Of a DNA stretch of 64,000 nucleotides, positions 47,601-58,038 are shown piece after piece; position 1 is the stretch's first letter; every line of letters begins with the position of its first letter. Location of the stretch: positions 2,390,001 to 2,454,000 of the forward strand of contig NC_091940.1 in NCBI RefSeq assembly GCF_041260155.1, read 5' to 3'. The stretch comes from Ptychodera flava. Its lineage: Eukaryota; Hemichordata; Enteropneusta; Ptychoderidae. The position numbers were made by a program, and so were the translations under genes. Under the pieces are notes generated by a model. The model made no database searches, was not told the origin of the DNA, and saw nothing but the letters and a program-made list of their open reading frames with translations.

Positions 47601-50600
47601 TCTATTTTTAGGTGATTTTTTTCCATGCCCCCTCTGGTAAATTATGGAGAAAATCTATGCCCCCCTCATATTTCCTGTTTTTTTTCCATAACCCCTCCCC
47701 CACCCCCCATTTACAGTGTTGTCCTTAGAAGCCGTGTAAATAACCCGCCTGTTTTGCATTTTTTCCCGGCTACTTTTAACGTAATTAGATTATTTTTATA
47801 GACCTATTAATGTCGGGATCGCCCTGCCAACTGTTAGACAGCACATGTATGATTAGCAGTTTCGCAACCCCTTTCCCCACCTGGAACTACACAAACATAA
47901 AACAGTTTCTAAATATCCATTTGCGGCTTTTCGAGCCTGATCTTTCACTTGTTAAATAGTGTGATTGGCTGATGGACGCGCCTATGGTGTTGCCTTTGTT
48001 ACGAGCAGCGTGATTGGTTTGATTAGTATGAAGGTCATCTTAGGTCATCCTTAACCTGTTAACGATGGCGTCAAAAAGAAATGTGGTGTCGGCCACTGGC
48101 ACCTTGCCGATAGAATATTTTTTCCCAAAGAAAGCCCGTTCAAAAGCCTTATGTATGGAAAACTTCAATTTCACTGAATTTGTGAGAGAAAAGCACCAAT
48201 TTTGATAGACGATTCGAAGTTGACGAGAGTGGCAAGCTAGTTTTCCACCGCTGCACGCTGCACTGGCTGCAAACGTCACTACGAGTATGATAATCTTCTC
48301 AACAAATCAAGTTATTCTCAGAGCAATACCGACACATTTACTAGATTTAAAAAAAACAGCTTGAACTGAAATTTTATTTAGAACCAACTGATTATTTGAA
48401 TGGGTATTTTACTTTCATAGATTATTTTTATATACTAGAATCCATGGTCACAGGCATGTGTGTTGCCGATTGTTAATTACACAGTCACAGGCAACTGTGT
48501 TTTCGACCGTTTTACGCTGTTCTCTCTGACAGCCTCGCCTACCTACTGATACGCTATACGTGTGTGCGTGTATACACACTGTTAAAATTAAGGGTATGTC
48601 AGGATATTTCATTTTATGGGGTATCATTTTTAGATAATAGGTTCATCGATAGAGTATGTTACTAAAGGACCACGTCAAAAGATCGATGTTGGATAACAAT
48701 CTAAATTCTTTAAAAAGTTTTTCATCCGACAAAAACGATATTCTAGTTTGATTTGGTTGAGAATTCTTAAGAAATGATGATTTACATATTTTTGCTCCTT
48801 ACAATGCCGTAATTGCAACTGGAAAAATTTTTTTTCTTGGTTTGACTGTGGCAGGTACAGACTTTTAAGGTGAGGGACTACCCAATACCTAGAATATTGT
48901 CATTTTCTGGAAATCACATATGTTGTAGCTTGTTAAATGGGTGTTCCCAATCTACTTTTTGAGATAATTTATATTCAATCATCCATTACCCCATGATTTT
49001 GAGCTCCACACATGAATTTATTGGAAATATGACCTGTTCAAAGAAAACAATAGCCATGGTGGATAAAAATATTGTTATTTCATTACACTCTTGATTCTCA
49101 AGTATTGTCTACATTTAGTATTTCTGATATATACATCCTATATGAAGTTTATCATCTAAGAACAAAGATGCCACCTTATTTAATGTAATAAAAATTGTAA
49201 AAAAATGCAGAGTCAGCACTTTAGCATCAGTGATTTGTCAAACAAAAACATACAATTATGATTTTCTTTAAAAATCAAGCGCATCTACATGTATGCAATC
49301 CTATGCAATGACTAATTTTGCATAGCCGCTGGGTAGTCTTATACCTAATGTCAAGAAAAATCGCTATTTGCATCAAGCCTTAGATTATTTATCTCATTGC
49401 AAGGCAAAACCAGTCATTTTATACTTCCATACTGTGCAAATCCTCTCTGTACTTTTTACAGTGCAATTTGTGTAAATAAACATGACTACAACGTAAGTTT
49501 TCTCACTAATAAACATGATACACACAAAGACAAGCACATAATTCAGTTAGAAATTGTCGGAGCATATAAATGGCAAAGTGATATCAAACTTTCTTTGAAG
49601 TTTAATGGTACACAATTTGCAGGTCTCCAGATATTTATGGAAAGTAAAATGTTACATGCACAAGTCCAGCATACATTTTAATCTGATGATACTGAATAAC
49701 TTGCAGACTCACGGTGAAAATTGGGGAACCCAAGTTCTAGTGTTTTCTTTTCTCTTTTTTTTCAAATTTGGTCGCCCTAAAACAGAGTGGCTGCCACTGA
49801 AAGCAAATCCTTTTGAATATTTCAGAACCTTTGTTGAATAGAACACCTAATCCATAACATGAATTCACATATGTTATATTTCTACTGGTTGCATTCACGA
49901 TTCAATGTTCATAAATGCAGGTAACCCTTGATACGTCAAAGTTCACATTTCATCAGCTGTACATCTTTTTTCACAGTTGACAGAGCATGCATATTTCACA
50001 TTTTTTCTTTAAAACAGTCATGATGCATATGTTTTCAGATGATATGAAATAAAACACATTAATTTGTTTTGGTCTTTACTGCTAGCCGTCACTGAGCAAT
50101 CCTTGATCATAAAAATCAGAACAAATAGGATAATAGCGAGCGCAGCGAGAGCGGCCGAAGGCGCTCGCGAAGCAAGCATTAGGACTAACGTGTGTACATA
50201 AAATTTAGAATGGAATCTCTATATACCTACGAGTTTGAAAAGAGTGCGTTTCCAATGGGGGCGGCCATTTTGAATATTTTTACATGGATTGCGTGAAATT
50301 AAAGATATCATCTACCACAAATCCTACTCGATAACGCGTTTTTCCGACAAAAGAATCTCTCTGTTCCAAAGAAAGTGGGAAATTAAGTTCGAAATGACTG
50401 TTTTTGATCACTTTTGAAAGCCCAGTTCGGTCATACAGTAGCGCCGCTATTTTGAAACAAGCCAACTCACGCGAGAACAAACGGTCAATGCACACGAGAA
50501 TTAAAAATCGTGTGCTTCAGCCAGTGAGAGCTACTGACGGGAATATCAAGTGCTTGTTTTACATTTAGTTAGACTGCCTCGGTTCCTGCGCCTGTTACAA

Positions 50601-52045
50601 TAAACTGATCGTAATAATGTACTTTACCAGTTTTAAATAATTTTTGTTGGTGAACTTGGCATTTCCGAGTTAAATTGCTATAATACTCTATAGTTGTTAT
50701 TCTAGAAAACAATTGACAGCAAATCAACCTCAATGGCAAAAATGTGCATCATGCATCAAACACAGAAATTAGCATGCTATTGCCTGAAAACTTCAATGAC
50801 GATATGCCCTACGCTGCGTTCGCTCTCAGGTCAGACCTGTTACATATTACCGGTAAAGTATTTATATCATTACACAATGTGTGAGCCTACCCTTAATTTT
50901 CCTTGATTCATACACACTGAGATCACTTCTTGAATTACAGCAAATTTCTTGTGTACACAGGATGCTAAGGTGAAGATTTCAATGATCTGGCACCATAGTA
51001 TTGATGCACATGTTCTTCTGGATGCATATACAGATTTATTGGAAAATCAACCCTTTATCAAAGGACGAGCTGGCAAATTTGTAAATTTTCACCAGATATT
51101 TTTGACAGCCATGCATAATTTTATAGATCAGGACTTCTGGGAAAATATTTAATTGATGTATTTTTTCCATAGCCCCCCGAAAGACTGGTATTTTTGTCTG
51201 CTCCTCCCCCTCCCCGATTTTTCTCGGTGAAAATGGATGGCCCCCTGAAAATCCCCCAGCCCCCCTGGAAGTAAATTCTGAACACTCTTACATCCATGCA
51301 GAAAATTACCCAGCTGGTTTTGGTGTGGTGCCTGGACCCTGAAAAATTGTACTTGGTAGATGTACGCACAAGTGCTGGTTTGCTGAGTAGTTTGCTCGAT
51401 CCTGCAATCACATACCTTTGCTCTGCCCTCCTTTGCGCTGGAGTATTTTTAGTTGCTGGAGCAAATACTACGCGATCAATGGATCGAGCAGACAATCAGT
51501 CAATCACACAGACTGCCCAGCCCACACGCAACTGTGGATGCACGGTGTGGGGAGAGTAACTGAGGCAGTTGTCTTTCTATTCTGCACTTCAGAAGAACCA
51601 CTGTCATGAACATAAAAAATACGTCCATGGTAGTACTTCAGCACCGTGGAGCTACCAGTCTTTTGTTCAGTAGTAACCTGATTTTGCTGTCCGACCCACA
51701 TACCCAGACAAAACCTCGAGCTAATGTACTGCAGCTGCAGACTGATAGTGATTTTGTAGCTCATTCTTTACTAATTTTCATAGTTTTTGGTAGCCGGTAA
51801 CAGACACTTCGTGTTCGTGTCGGCTACATGGACGATCTAACCTTTCTACCATGACAGTCATCTGAAAAAACGGTTTGATTGATATAAATGGTTCCATAAA
51901 TGTATGTTTGTCCTGGTTTTTCTCCTTGAATATACAAAAGACCTCAATGCAAGGGCGCCATTGTCATACACACCTTCATTTGCCGTACATAGATGGATAA
52001 TTTCGTCTTGCCAGGCTCACGATCGACACTTGTGGGCGCCGCCAT
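38491..52045 (-). CDS. MPHOSPH6: M-phase phosphoprotein 6 (nuclear exosome cofactor), 5 exons
   Basis: Exons on the minus strand are 52045-51974, 43516-43407, 43070-42980, 41434-41340 and 38614-38491. All phases agree and give 163 residues, against 160 in human. MPHOSPH6 (MPP6) binds the RNA exosome with the helicase MTR4 and acts in 5.8S rRNA 3' maturation in the nucleus/nucleolus. Recognisable segments are KFMQRNKDATN, DSHWVLDLPELQAK, CEDLKYGRMSFKGFNPAIEK, VSDEEMAERYDSLVGTIGKK and the end KKAFLKPADD. The order matches the vertebrate protein along its length. Intron 1 is about 8.5 kb and intron 4 about 2.7 kb, both swollen by repeats. Assignment rests on recalled family sequence and is very strong for exons 2-5. 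Confidence 0.95.
38868..41172. repeat. 43-bp tandem array, about 45 copies, in MPHOSPH6 intron 4
   Basis: The unit begins ACAGCATGATATTTGTAGCA and continues GTAGTAGTACATGAGATTGA GAC. Two unit forms are interspersed, one with GATATTTGTA(G/A)CAG and one with (G/T)ATATTTACAGCAG. A SINE interrupts the array at 40587-40935. Several open frames on the minus strand (CTTTATNIMLCLN and similar) are only repeat artefacts. Confidence 0.95.
40587..40935 (+). mobile_element. tRNA-derived SINE inserted in the 43-bp array
   Basis: The head contains an A-box-like GTGGCTAGAGCAGTGG and a B-box-like GAGTTCGAGCCCC. The body ends GTGCGCTATATAAGAACCCA and then ATT repeats. The array sequence ATATTT is duplicated on both sides (40581-40586 and 40936-40941) as a target duplication. 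This SINE type with an ATT tail is common in marine deuterostome genomes. The copy looks full length. Confidence 0.88.
41340..41434 (-). CDS. MPHOSPH6: MPHOSPH6 exon 4
   Basis: The exon encodes KLMKQQDTEQELNLAEEREK and then KVAVSDEEMAE plus two bases. The acceptor is ctttgtag and the donor is gtcagt. Confidence 0.94.
41531..42979. repeat. 25-bp tandem array in MPHOSPH6 intron 3, split by an insertion
   Basis: The unit is GATTTGCACCATACTGAGTG then ATTAT. About three units lie at 41531-41606 and about 14 at 42637-42979, with a 1-kb insertion between. On the minus strand the unit reads CTCAGTATGGTGCAAATCAT, and the outermost unit forms the exon 3 splice donor. Confidence 0.9.
41607..42636. mobile_element. 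about 1-kb insertion in the 25-bp array, DNA-transposon-like
   Basis: It interrupts the array cleanly. The ends are not perfect inverted repeats, but both carry a GTTC(C/T)(C/G)ACA-type word. The right 240 bases hold repeated motifs ACCGTCGTTAACCGTTCTGA and ACCGTCGTTAACTGTTCTCA. At 41800 a short frame reads MADVQDATVAACLLYFHLHM and then RSRRIQQFNRRLRN, which recalls the N-terminus of PIF/Harbinger proteins. A non-autonomous or decayed Harbinger-like element is my best guess, but the family is uncertain. Confidence 0.45.
42980..43070 (-). CDS. MPHOSPH6: MPHOSPH6 exon 3
   Basis: The exon encodes (Q)TKFTIEPSYVTCEDLKY and then GRMSFKGFNPAIE. This is the conserved CEDLxYGRMSFxGFNP core. The donor gtcagtatgg merges straight into a 25-bp minisatellite in the intron. 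Confidence 0.96.
43407..43516 (-). CDS. MPHOSPH6: MPHOSPH6 exon 2
   Basis: The exon encodes FMQRNKDATNVEEEQEQQRR and then IDDSHWVLDLPELQAK plus two bases. The acceptor is ccaacag and the donor is gtgagt. HWxLDLPEL is a family hallmark. Confidence 0.95.
44324..44683. mobile_element. 352-bp MITE with TTAA target duplication, MPHOSPH6 intron 1
   Basis: The left end is TTAA then GGTAATATGCACCTCG. The right end is CGAGATGCGTTCTACC then TTAA. It is non-coding. Immediately to its left lies a small hairpin AAACGGGTGC/GCACCCGTTT. Confidence 0.7.
44860..45790. repeat. about 150-bp tandem array, about 6 diverged copies, MPHOSPH6 intron 1
   Basis: The recurrent words are GACATAGGTCAATGTCCTTG, TACCAACTTTGAATAAAATC, GAGTTATGGCTC and AAAATGGCCGCC(A/C)GCGGCCATATT. 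AACTTTGAA recurs at about 45003, 45155, 45301, 45451, 45601 and 45752. It ends in GAACGGACGGACAGACGCA, a low-complexity tail often seen at such repeats. The TATTGG/GGCCGCC words make short hairpins in each unit. Confidence 0.85.
45791..47560. other. MPHOSPH6 intron 1, no recognised content
   Basis: No exon, RNA gene or clear element is seen beyond the repeat tail at its left edge. Confidence 0.45.
48065..48205 (+). CDS. 46-residue frame inside the 3.7-kb element, possible first exon
   Basis: It reads MASKRNVVSATGTLPIEYFF, PKKARSKALCMEN and FNFTEFVREKHQF, then stops. Basic and rich in Lys/Arg, it looks like a short DNA-binding or nuclear-import start of an element protein. I do not recognise the family. 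Confidence 0.3.
   Translation: MASKRNVVSATGTLPIEYFFPKKARSKALCMENFNFTEFVREKHQF
50969..51152 (+). CDS. exon-like frame at the right end of the 3.7-kb element
   Basis: After an acceptor-like GTGTACACAG it reads DAKVKISMIWHHSIDAHVLL and onward, and stops at TAA just before the right inverted end. Its position fits a last exon of an element-encoded protein. The function is unknown. Confidence 0.3.
51974..52045 (-). CDS. MPHOSPH6: MPHOSPH6 exon 1 (start codon)
   Basis: The exon encodes MAAPTSVDREPGKTKLSIYV RQMK, then gtgtgt. Joined in phase 0 to FMQRNKD it gives KTKLSIYVRQMKFMQR, equivalent to the vertebrate KTRLSKNLLRMKFMQR start. It is too short for ordinary ORF calling. It was found by searching for this motif. 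Confidence 0.85.
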
Positions 52046-52489
52046 GTTGTTTTGCTGTCTCGTACCAGGACGCTTTTTTTGTGCTGGTGGTGTTGATCAT
52101 TAATCCCTTTCTCATCGCAATATTTTATATAGAAAACCTATCACAAACTTTTAAACATTTTCTTAAATTTGTATAAAATGTTACTCAAATAACATGAGAT
52201 ACTAAACAATCTGCAAAGTATTACTATACAAGAGTGAGGCCTTTTCCTTGGGGGCGTTGTTTTCTTAACAAAGTTTCGGCATCATGCCTCACATGATCAG
52301 TGATGATGCGAGGAGAGGAGGGATGGTGTGAGCTGGATCCTAATTGACCGTCCATATTGCAGACAATACATTACAAAGTAAGTTCGAAACTACCTTAGCA
52401 TTTTCATGATAGAAAAGTTCTTTTAGCGTGGTTGCTATCTAAATACATGTTTACTCCCATGGACAGGTGATGGAAATTTGTTTTCGGGC

Positions 52490-52597
52490 ACAGTCGCTTG
52501 TGGTTCGATACACGGCGAAATCCGCTGTATGCATTGGACTTTTCAATGTTTACAGCGGCCGTCGCGCGCGCCGTGTACCGAACCACAAGCGACCGTG
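52490..52597. mobile_element. about 108-bp imperfect hairpin upstream of MPHOSPH6
   Basis: The left arm CAGTCGCTTGTGGTTCGATA CACGGCG returns as CGCCGTGTACCGAACCACAA GCGACCGTG. An inner pair CCGCTGTA/TACAGCGG is also present. It is probably a short MITE relic. It lies about 450 bases upstream of the MPHOSPH6 start codon. Confidence 0.7.
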
Positions 52598-52751
52598 GTA
52601 AACATGCATGGTTGTAACAGCAAGATCACTAGAGTTTCTTATTCTTACTGACGACATAAATGACTCATAAAGTTATGCCCTGGGAGTTACTGAGGAATGG
52701 CATCGGATTTCGGTAGACTTTGGGTTGGGTGCTAAGGCACGGCTGCTTGTT

Positions 52752-54124
52752 CAGTCGCGACGCAGCTCCGCGAGAACAATAGAATCCATTTGCCGTTCGT
52801 GGGGGGTCTGCATATATTAAATTCAAATATATGGCGGCCATTTTCGCACTCAACATGTCCTCGTTTGTCGTGGAATTTTTCACCTTAAATGATTTCATTT
52901 CGCGTTCTAAATCAACACAGTCCGAAAACAGAACATTATAAATAACTACATTGGTCAAATCAATGGTTACCTCATCAAGAACCCCCCAAAATTGGCAGGC
53001 ATGGGAGATGACTCGCGATCGTATCGATGCGATATAATCTATTCATCGACCGTAAAAAGCAGCAAAACGTTTGTGTCCAGAGTCGAAAATGCACTGAACC
53101 CATAACAGATTATGTTTTGACCAAATAATCCACTTCCTTACCGCATTCTTTTTCTAGGACGGCTATGCCAATTCGTCAAAACAGTTCCCGCACTCAGTTC
53201 ACCTACCGATGCAGCCAAGAAGCGCCCTCAATGGTCACAAGATCAAATCTTACCTTACTTCGGATTTGTGCTGAACAAACTCAGATGAAGGTCGCACACT
53301 ATTTTTGAAATCGTGCTGCTTTATGATCTGCTTTATGATCTGAATCTAACAATTACAAGATTTTTTCACCTTTGTGGCTCATAAAAAAGACAATATTAAG
53401 CATGGACGTGGCAACACAGCTGAACACGGCGGATACTACCACATGTCTATCGAAATACGAGTTTTATCAGCGAAAATAACAAACATCGGGACATCCTTTG
53501 GCGAATAGGTGCGAAATAAGGTCCGAACCCGGTCTGGTAAGAAAAATTTGGAATTTAGGGGCCTAAAGAGGAACAATCGCAGATATGGAAAACGGAGCGC
53601 TGGCGCTTAAAATCAACTGTCGCCCAACATTCCGTCCACACACCCTGCAGCTCTATAGGTGAAACCAGTCACCGTACAGGCAGAGTTTTACTGCAAAATT
53701 TTACAAGTCTTAATGGATGTACCGGTTCCATATTCCACAATTTCGTAGCACAAGGATGATAAAAAAAAATTTCTGTTAATGGTTAGGTAAATCGCTGTCT
53801 AGGACGGTTTTGCCAATTTCGAAAAGAATCGGTACGTAACGAGTAGCTGGAAATCAACGTATTACATTCGTAGACATATAAAATAGGTCGATGTCGTATG
53901 TACAAATATCATGCATCGTCCACATAAAGGCAACGTCTTTCTTTAATACATACTGCCTGAATTAGACAGACAGATTAACAGATGTTCGAGAATTCCATCG
54001 ATTCCTAACTCATACCACTTATATGATCGTACAGCTCAATCCGCCATGAGCATTCCTGGCAACCTGCGCAGAAAAAGTGCGCAGTTCAAATTAACCGCCA
54101 AATCGCGGAGCTGCGTCGCGACTG
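52752..54124. mobile_element. 1.37-kb element with 22-bp CG-rich inverted ends
   Basis: The left end CAGTCGCGACGCAGCTCCGC GA and the right end TCGCGGAGCTGCGTCGCGAC TG are perfect inverted repeats. TTGTT lies just outside both ends. No ORF with a recognisable domain lies inside. The interior has a repeated word CTAGGACGG...TGCCAATT (about 53155 and 53799). The superfamily is not assigned. Confidence 0.65.
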
Positions 54125-55962
54125 GTTGTTTGATAGATGGCGAGATTCACTGTAAGCATTAGAAAGGTAGGGCCCTAAACGTGTATCGGACCACGTGACT
54201 CTGTGCTATGTCCGATGGTACAAGCAAGGGATCAACTAGTAGATCTTTGAGGGGTGGATTAAATGGAAAGAAACCAATTGCTGCTAGGACGTACGCGTTT
54301 GCAGCCTTCGAATTTAGTTTTTTAATGTTAGTGGCAGTTGAAAACAATGAGTATGGAAGTTATTTGGAAGTTTAATGTATTACTGTACTCGTTTGATTAT
54401 AAGACCCTGCTTGAGTATAAGACCCTCTCCCGCTTCAGAGGCTGTGAACATAATTTTGTCATATTTGGTATCAATTTGCAGTAAATGTGATCCAGAAAAC
54501 AAAGCTGAGGTAAATTTTTCATTGCGGATCAATTTTTGCAACATTTCCGTGTAAGACACACAAGAACTGATGTGAAATTTGGATCCAGGATAATTCCAGA
54601 TGTCGTAATCACCTCCACAGTGGAAGGCATTTCACTATCTGTAACTAATTTAAGTGCTGTTTACATTCAAATGATATCACTCATAGCATTGATTAAAAAA
54701 TCCCCAAGGTTGTAACAGGGTCCCTCCACATTTTCTCCTATCTGGCCATTGTAAACATGGTCAATACCAAGGGATGGAACATTTGATATCTAGGAGGGGG
54801 TAGGGTCCAGAAGATTGATGAGGTAGCATTACTTTTTACCAGATCCCTTGTACATTTTATCCCTCTCTTTATTTTTTCCCCACCCTTCCAACCTTTTCTT
54901 TTTGTTGACATTTGCTTATGTATGTACGATCTGCTTGTCCCATTGCTATAGAAGTTGATGTGCATGTTCTTAAAGATGATCTCCAGTACCTAAGTTGGAG
55001 ACCTTATTTGCTTTTGTCATTCTTCTTTTTCTGGTTTAAATATTTCTTGAATGGACCAATTCAAACCGAATGTGAGCACACTGTCACTGATGGTATTTTT
55101 GAATTACACTCACTTTGGTTTATTTTGCTGTTCAAAGTTCCAACATAAGTTGTGTCATCATAATAGACCCATTTTCACTCTGAGTTGGCCCGCAGCTATC
55201 CGTGGCGGGGTTGACCTTTTGATGATCACCATAGCAATACACGCTACCCCGCTAATAATTTGCGTATAAGCTTTTCTATTGGGTAAAATTGATTCTAATT
55301 TCTCTGGTCTTGGGGGATGATCATGTTCGACACTGCTGATTTTCCATCAAATATCTGATGTACGCGTCCCTGATTACTTCCAGACACCATTTTCAAATGC
55401 CGTCATAGATGACCCATGTGCCTTACCGTATGAACTTTTCATTATGCCATAGGCAACCAAATGAATTGTTTAAAAATTGCACCTTTGGATAGATTAAACC
55501 TCTATTATCACAAATTTTGTTAACTTTACTTCAAAGTTTGAATCGAGAATAACCATGCCTTATGGCGAAAACAAATAAAACTGTGATATTTTACAAGCAC
55601 ACATATGTTAGTGTGTAACCCCTTGGTGTGGACAAACCATAGGAGTCATCGAACTCTCAGTAGAGTTTGGAAGCGGAAATTTACAAATTTGCAGATGGAT
55701 AAGTGGGAACTTTCCGTACTTTGCACACCAAACTTGGCAATCACAAGTTAACTGACCTGGTGACCTGTTGAGGATAAGTGTTCAGTTGTTCGGATGCTTC
55801 GGCCACCGCATCATATAAAGTGGTGGGGTGGAGATACATATGCGTTGTTTTGCCATCATGCAATAAACTGTACTTCCCTTTGCTAGTCGGCTTTCATGTG
55901 ACTACTTGAGTTGTAAAATTGTGAAAATTAAGGGGGAATTAGATTCTTATGGAGGAAGACTA
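54125..55962. other. intergenic, no recognised gene
   Basis: This is mixed AT-rich DNA with no domain-level coding. A phrase GATTATAAGACCCTGCTTGA and its near copy occur at about 54395-54425. Confidence 0.45.
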
Positions 55963-56552
55963 TACTGTAGAGGGGGAAATTATTCACGGGGTTAAATTTT
56001 CGCGCTTTTCGCGCGGCGGCAAGTGCGCGAAATTAAAACGCCGCCAATATTGTTTACACTGCCATCGTGAGCTTGAGTAGGGGTCATTTGGGGGTCACAC
56101 CTCACTACGCACACTCATAACAAGCACTACACAACACACGCAAGCAGGACGACACAAAGAAAATGAAATTAAAAATCTTGCTCTTTATTTATTACACATT
56201 AAAAAAAAATTGTTACTTCATAGCGAAATACAGACTAAATAGAGATAAAAACAAAAAGTAAGACAGACAACAAGCTATTACTAAACTGTGCCGATGTTGT
56301 AAAAACACTGCAGAACTTGCTCACTCACTGACAGTTCACATTTATGAAAACAAGACATCGTTTTACAATGTTATCAAATCTGGCAAAAATTCTTCAAAGA
56401 AACTCAAGAACTGATGATAAAAATAAAATATCAGATACAGATAACAAGCAAGTTGACCCATCGCCCAGTACTCGCACTTTTCAAAGAAAAAATCAATACA
56501 TCGGCGATTTCAATTTTCATGCGATCTCTGTTACATGTGTTACACACAATTT

Positions 56553-57605
56553 CTAAACGAAACAGTCAAGAATGCCTGCCTTCGAAAAACCCTCCACAAG
56601 TTCATCACGGCGCTGAGATACATTCTGGACGGCGGACACCAACCATTTCGCGTGGAGAGGTTTAACTTCTGATAGACGCAAATCTAAGGTCGGATCTTCA
56701 TCACCATTTTGCATCGCTGTACACATTCGATCGCTGTACCAATGCTGAAATTCGTGCTTCATGATGTCCTTGAAAACTTTGTTGGCAGCTAAATCCATAG
56801 GCTGAAGGCGATCAGTACACGATGCTGGGACGTAGACGACGGAAATGTTGTGGTTGTTGAGTTCTTTCAACAATTCTTCACTGCGATGTGCCTTGTATAC
56901 GTCGAATATGGCGATGGCTTGCTGGTCGGAAGGGAGTTCTAGCCGAGATCGAGTAGCGTCGACATACGGGATGAACACCTTGTTGATGTAGCGCATCATG
57001 GAAGCGTGATTCGACCAGTGGCTTTCTGTGTGGAAAATGTCCCAAGAGTCCGGAAACGCGTAAGTGGGGTGACAGCGATCAGTCTTGCCTTGATATAGAA
57101 GTTGCGGCGGAAGAAAATCACCAGCTGCAGACGAAGCAAACACGGCCGTAATTTGACGCTTGTCATCCAAACCCACGATGGAAACTTGACGACTTCCTTC
57201 TTCTTCCATAGTCCACTGGCCGACAGGAATGATGGACACGCCAGTCTGGTCCCAGTTTATGACGAGCTGTGGGGGTACGCAATGCTGCTGAATGACATTC
57301 CGTATGCGCTGAAGAAAAGTTTCTTTGATTGATGGAAAGTCGTCGACGTTCGCCTTGACAGCTTTCGTTCCCTTCCGCTTCACATACCCCATGCGGCCTA
57401 GCAAAGACTTTGCCCAGTCCACAGTCAGAGTAATGTGTCCGCCAAACTCTGCTAATGAACTACGGTTGGTGTGGAGAAGCAGACCTCGAGCAATGCATGG
57501 CGATGCAGACTGATGAATTAACGACACCGCCCTTGATTCGAATCTGCCGAACGTATGACTGAACTTTCGAATCAAGGTCACCACCGAGCATGACAGGACG
57601 ACCAC
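56553..57605 (-). CDS. pogo transposase catalytic part (DDE_1)
   Basis: The frame has 350 codons. Genuine homology starts near residue 40 (ARGLLLHTNRSSLAEFGGHI). The DDE catalytic acidic residues fit INWDQTG (Asp119), AIFDVYKAH (Asp235) and LQPMDLAANKVFKD (Asp271). This DD35D spacing and the NWDQTG/CTDRLQPMD context are typical of metazoan pogo-like DDE_1 transposases of the Tc1/mariner superfamily. The first 35 or so residues are out-of-frame read-in, reflecting a single frameshift relative to the N-terminal frame. Confidence 0.9.
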   Translation of the reverse strand: MVVLSCSVVTLIRKFSHTFGRFESRAVSLIHQSASPCIARGLLLHTNRSSLAEFGGHITLTVDWAKSLLGRMGYVKRKGTKAVKANVDDFPSIKETFLQRIRNVIQQHCVPPQLVINWDQTGVSIIPVGQWTMEEEGSRQVSIVGLDDKRQITAVFASSAAGDFLPPQLLYQGKTDRCHPTYAFPDSWDIFHTESHWSNHASMMRYINKVFIPYVDATRSRLELPSDQQAIAIFDVYKAHRSEELLKELNNHNISVVYVPASCTDRLQPMDLAANKVFKDIMKHEFQHWYSDRMCTAMQNGDEDPTLDLRLSEVKPLHAKWLVSAVQNVSQRRDELVEGFSKAGILDCFV

Positions 57606-58038
57606 GTGATGATGCTAACTCGTCTATGTTTTCTTTACCGCTTCTCACTGCCCGGATGTACGCTTTTTTCATGCCGCGAACGGTACTCTCACTGATCGGC
57701 GTGCCCAGTTCTTTCGTGAATTTACGAGCTGCGTTCATCACACCGTTGTCGATAGCAAACTTTGCGATCTTTGCTCTTGTACCATTGTCGTAATGTTGAT
57801 AATTACCGCGCTTTCGTTTCCTACTACTCGATGCGGTGATTTCTTCGTTGACAGCTGCGATGGTTTCAGGTAGCAGATGACAGGTCTTCACGTCTATAAC
57901 ATCGTTAGGGTCAGGCAAACCGGGTTGGGTTGGAGTCGGCAAGGGAGCCTTCTTCAACCATTTCAGCAGGCCAGAAGACATTGTGACGTTTGTAGAATAG
58001 AAGTACTGTAGTTGATCTGACAGCGAGAGATGTGACAC
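57460..58038 (-). CDS. pogo transposase N-terminal part (DNA binding)
   Basis: The frame has 192 codons. After an acidic/Pro-rich start (SGLLKWLKKAPLPTPTQPG) it carries a basic segment and a psq-like helix-turn-helix (YDNGTRAKIAKFAIDNGV, then ISESTVRGMKKAYIRAVRS). A CENP-B-like start follows (RGRPVMLGGDLDSKVQSYVR). The frame then shifts near 57500, after VVNSSVCIA, into unrelated residues. Continuation lies in the overlapping frame ending at 56553. Confidence 0.85.
   Translation of the reverse strand: MSHLSLSDQLQYFYSTNVTMSSGLLKWLKKAPLPTPTQPGLPDPNDVIDVKTCHLLPETIAAVNEEITASSSRKRKRGNYQHYDNGTRAKIAKFAIDNGVMNAARKFTKELGTPISESTVRGMKKAYIRAVRSGKENIDELASSRGRPVMLGGDLDSKVQSYVRQIRIKGGVVNSSVCIAMHCSRSASPHQP

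Larger units (their letters stand above)
47562..51295. mobile_element. 3.7-kb element with about 45-bp inverted ends, coding remains of unknown type
   Basis: The left end GGAAGTGTTCAGAATGTACT, TCGGGGGCTGG is inverted at the right as CCAGCCCCCCTGGAAGTAAA, TTCTGAACACTC. CTTA (or TTA) lies outside both ends and may be the target duplication. Inside, on the plus strand, there is a short frame at 48065-48205 starting MASKRNVVSATGTLPIEYFF. An open stretch lies at 49397-49681 and an exon-like stretch at about 50970-51152 (VKISMIWHHSIDAHVLLDAY). None matches a transposase I know. A TTA target and GG-starting ends would fit PIF/Harbinger but do not prove it. It lies in MPHOSPH6 intron 1. Confidence 0.6.
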
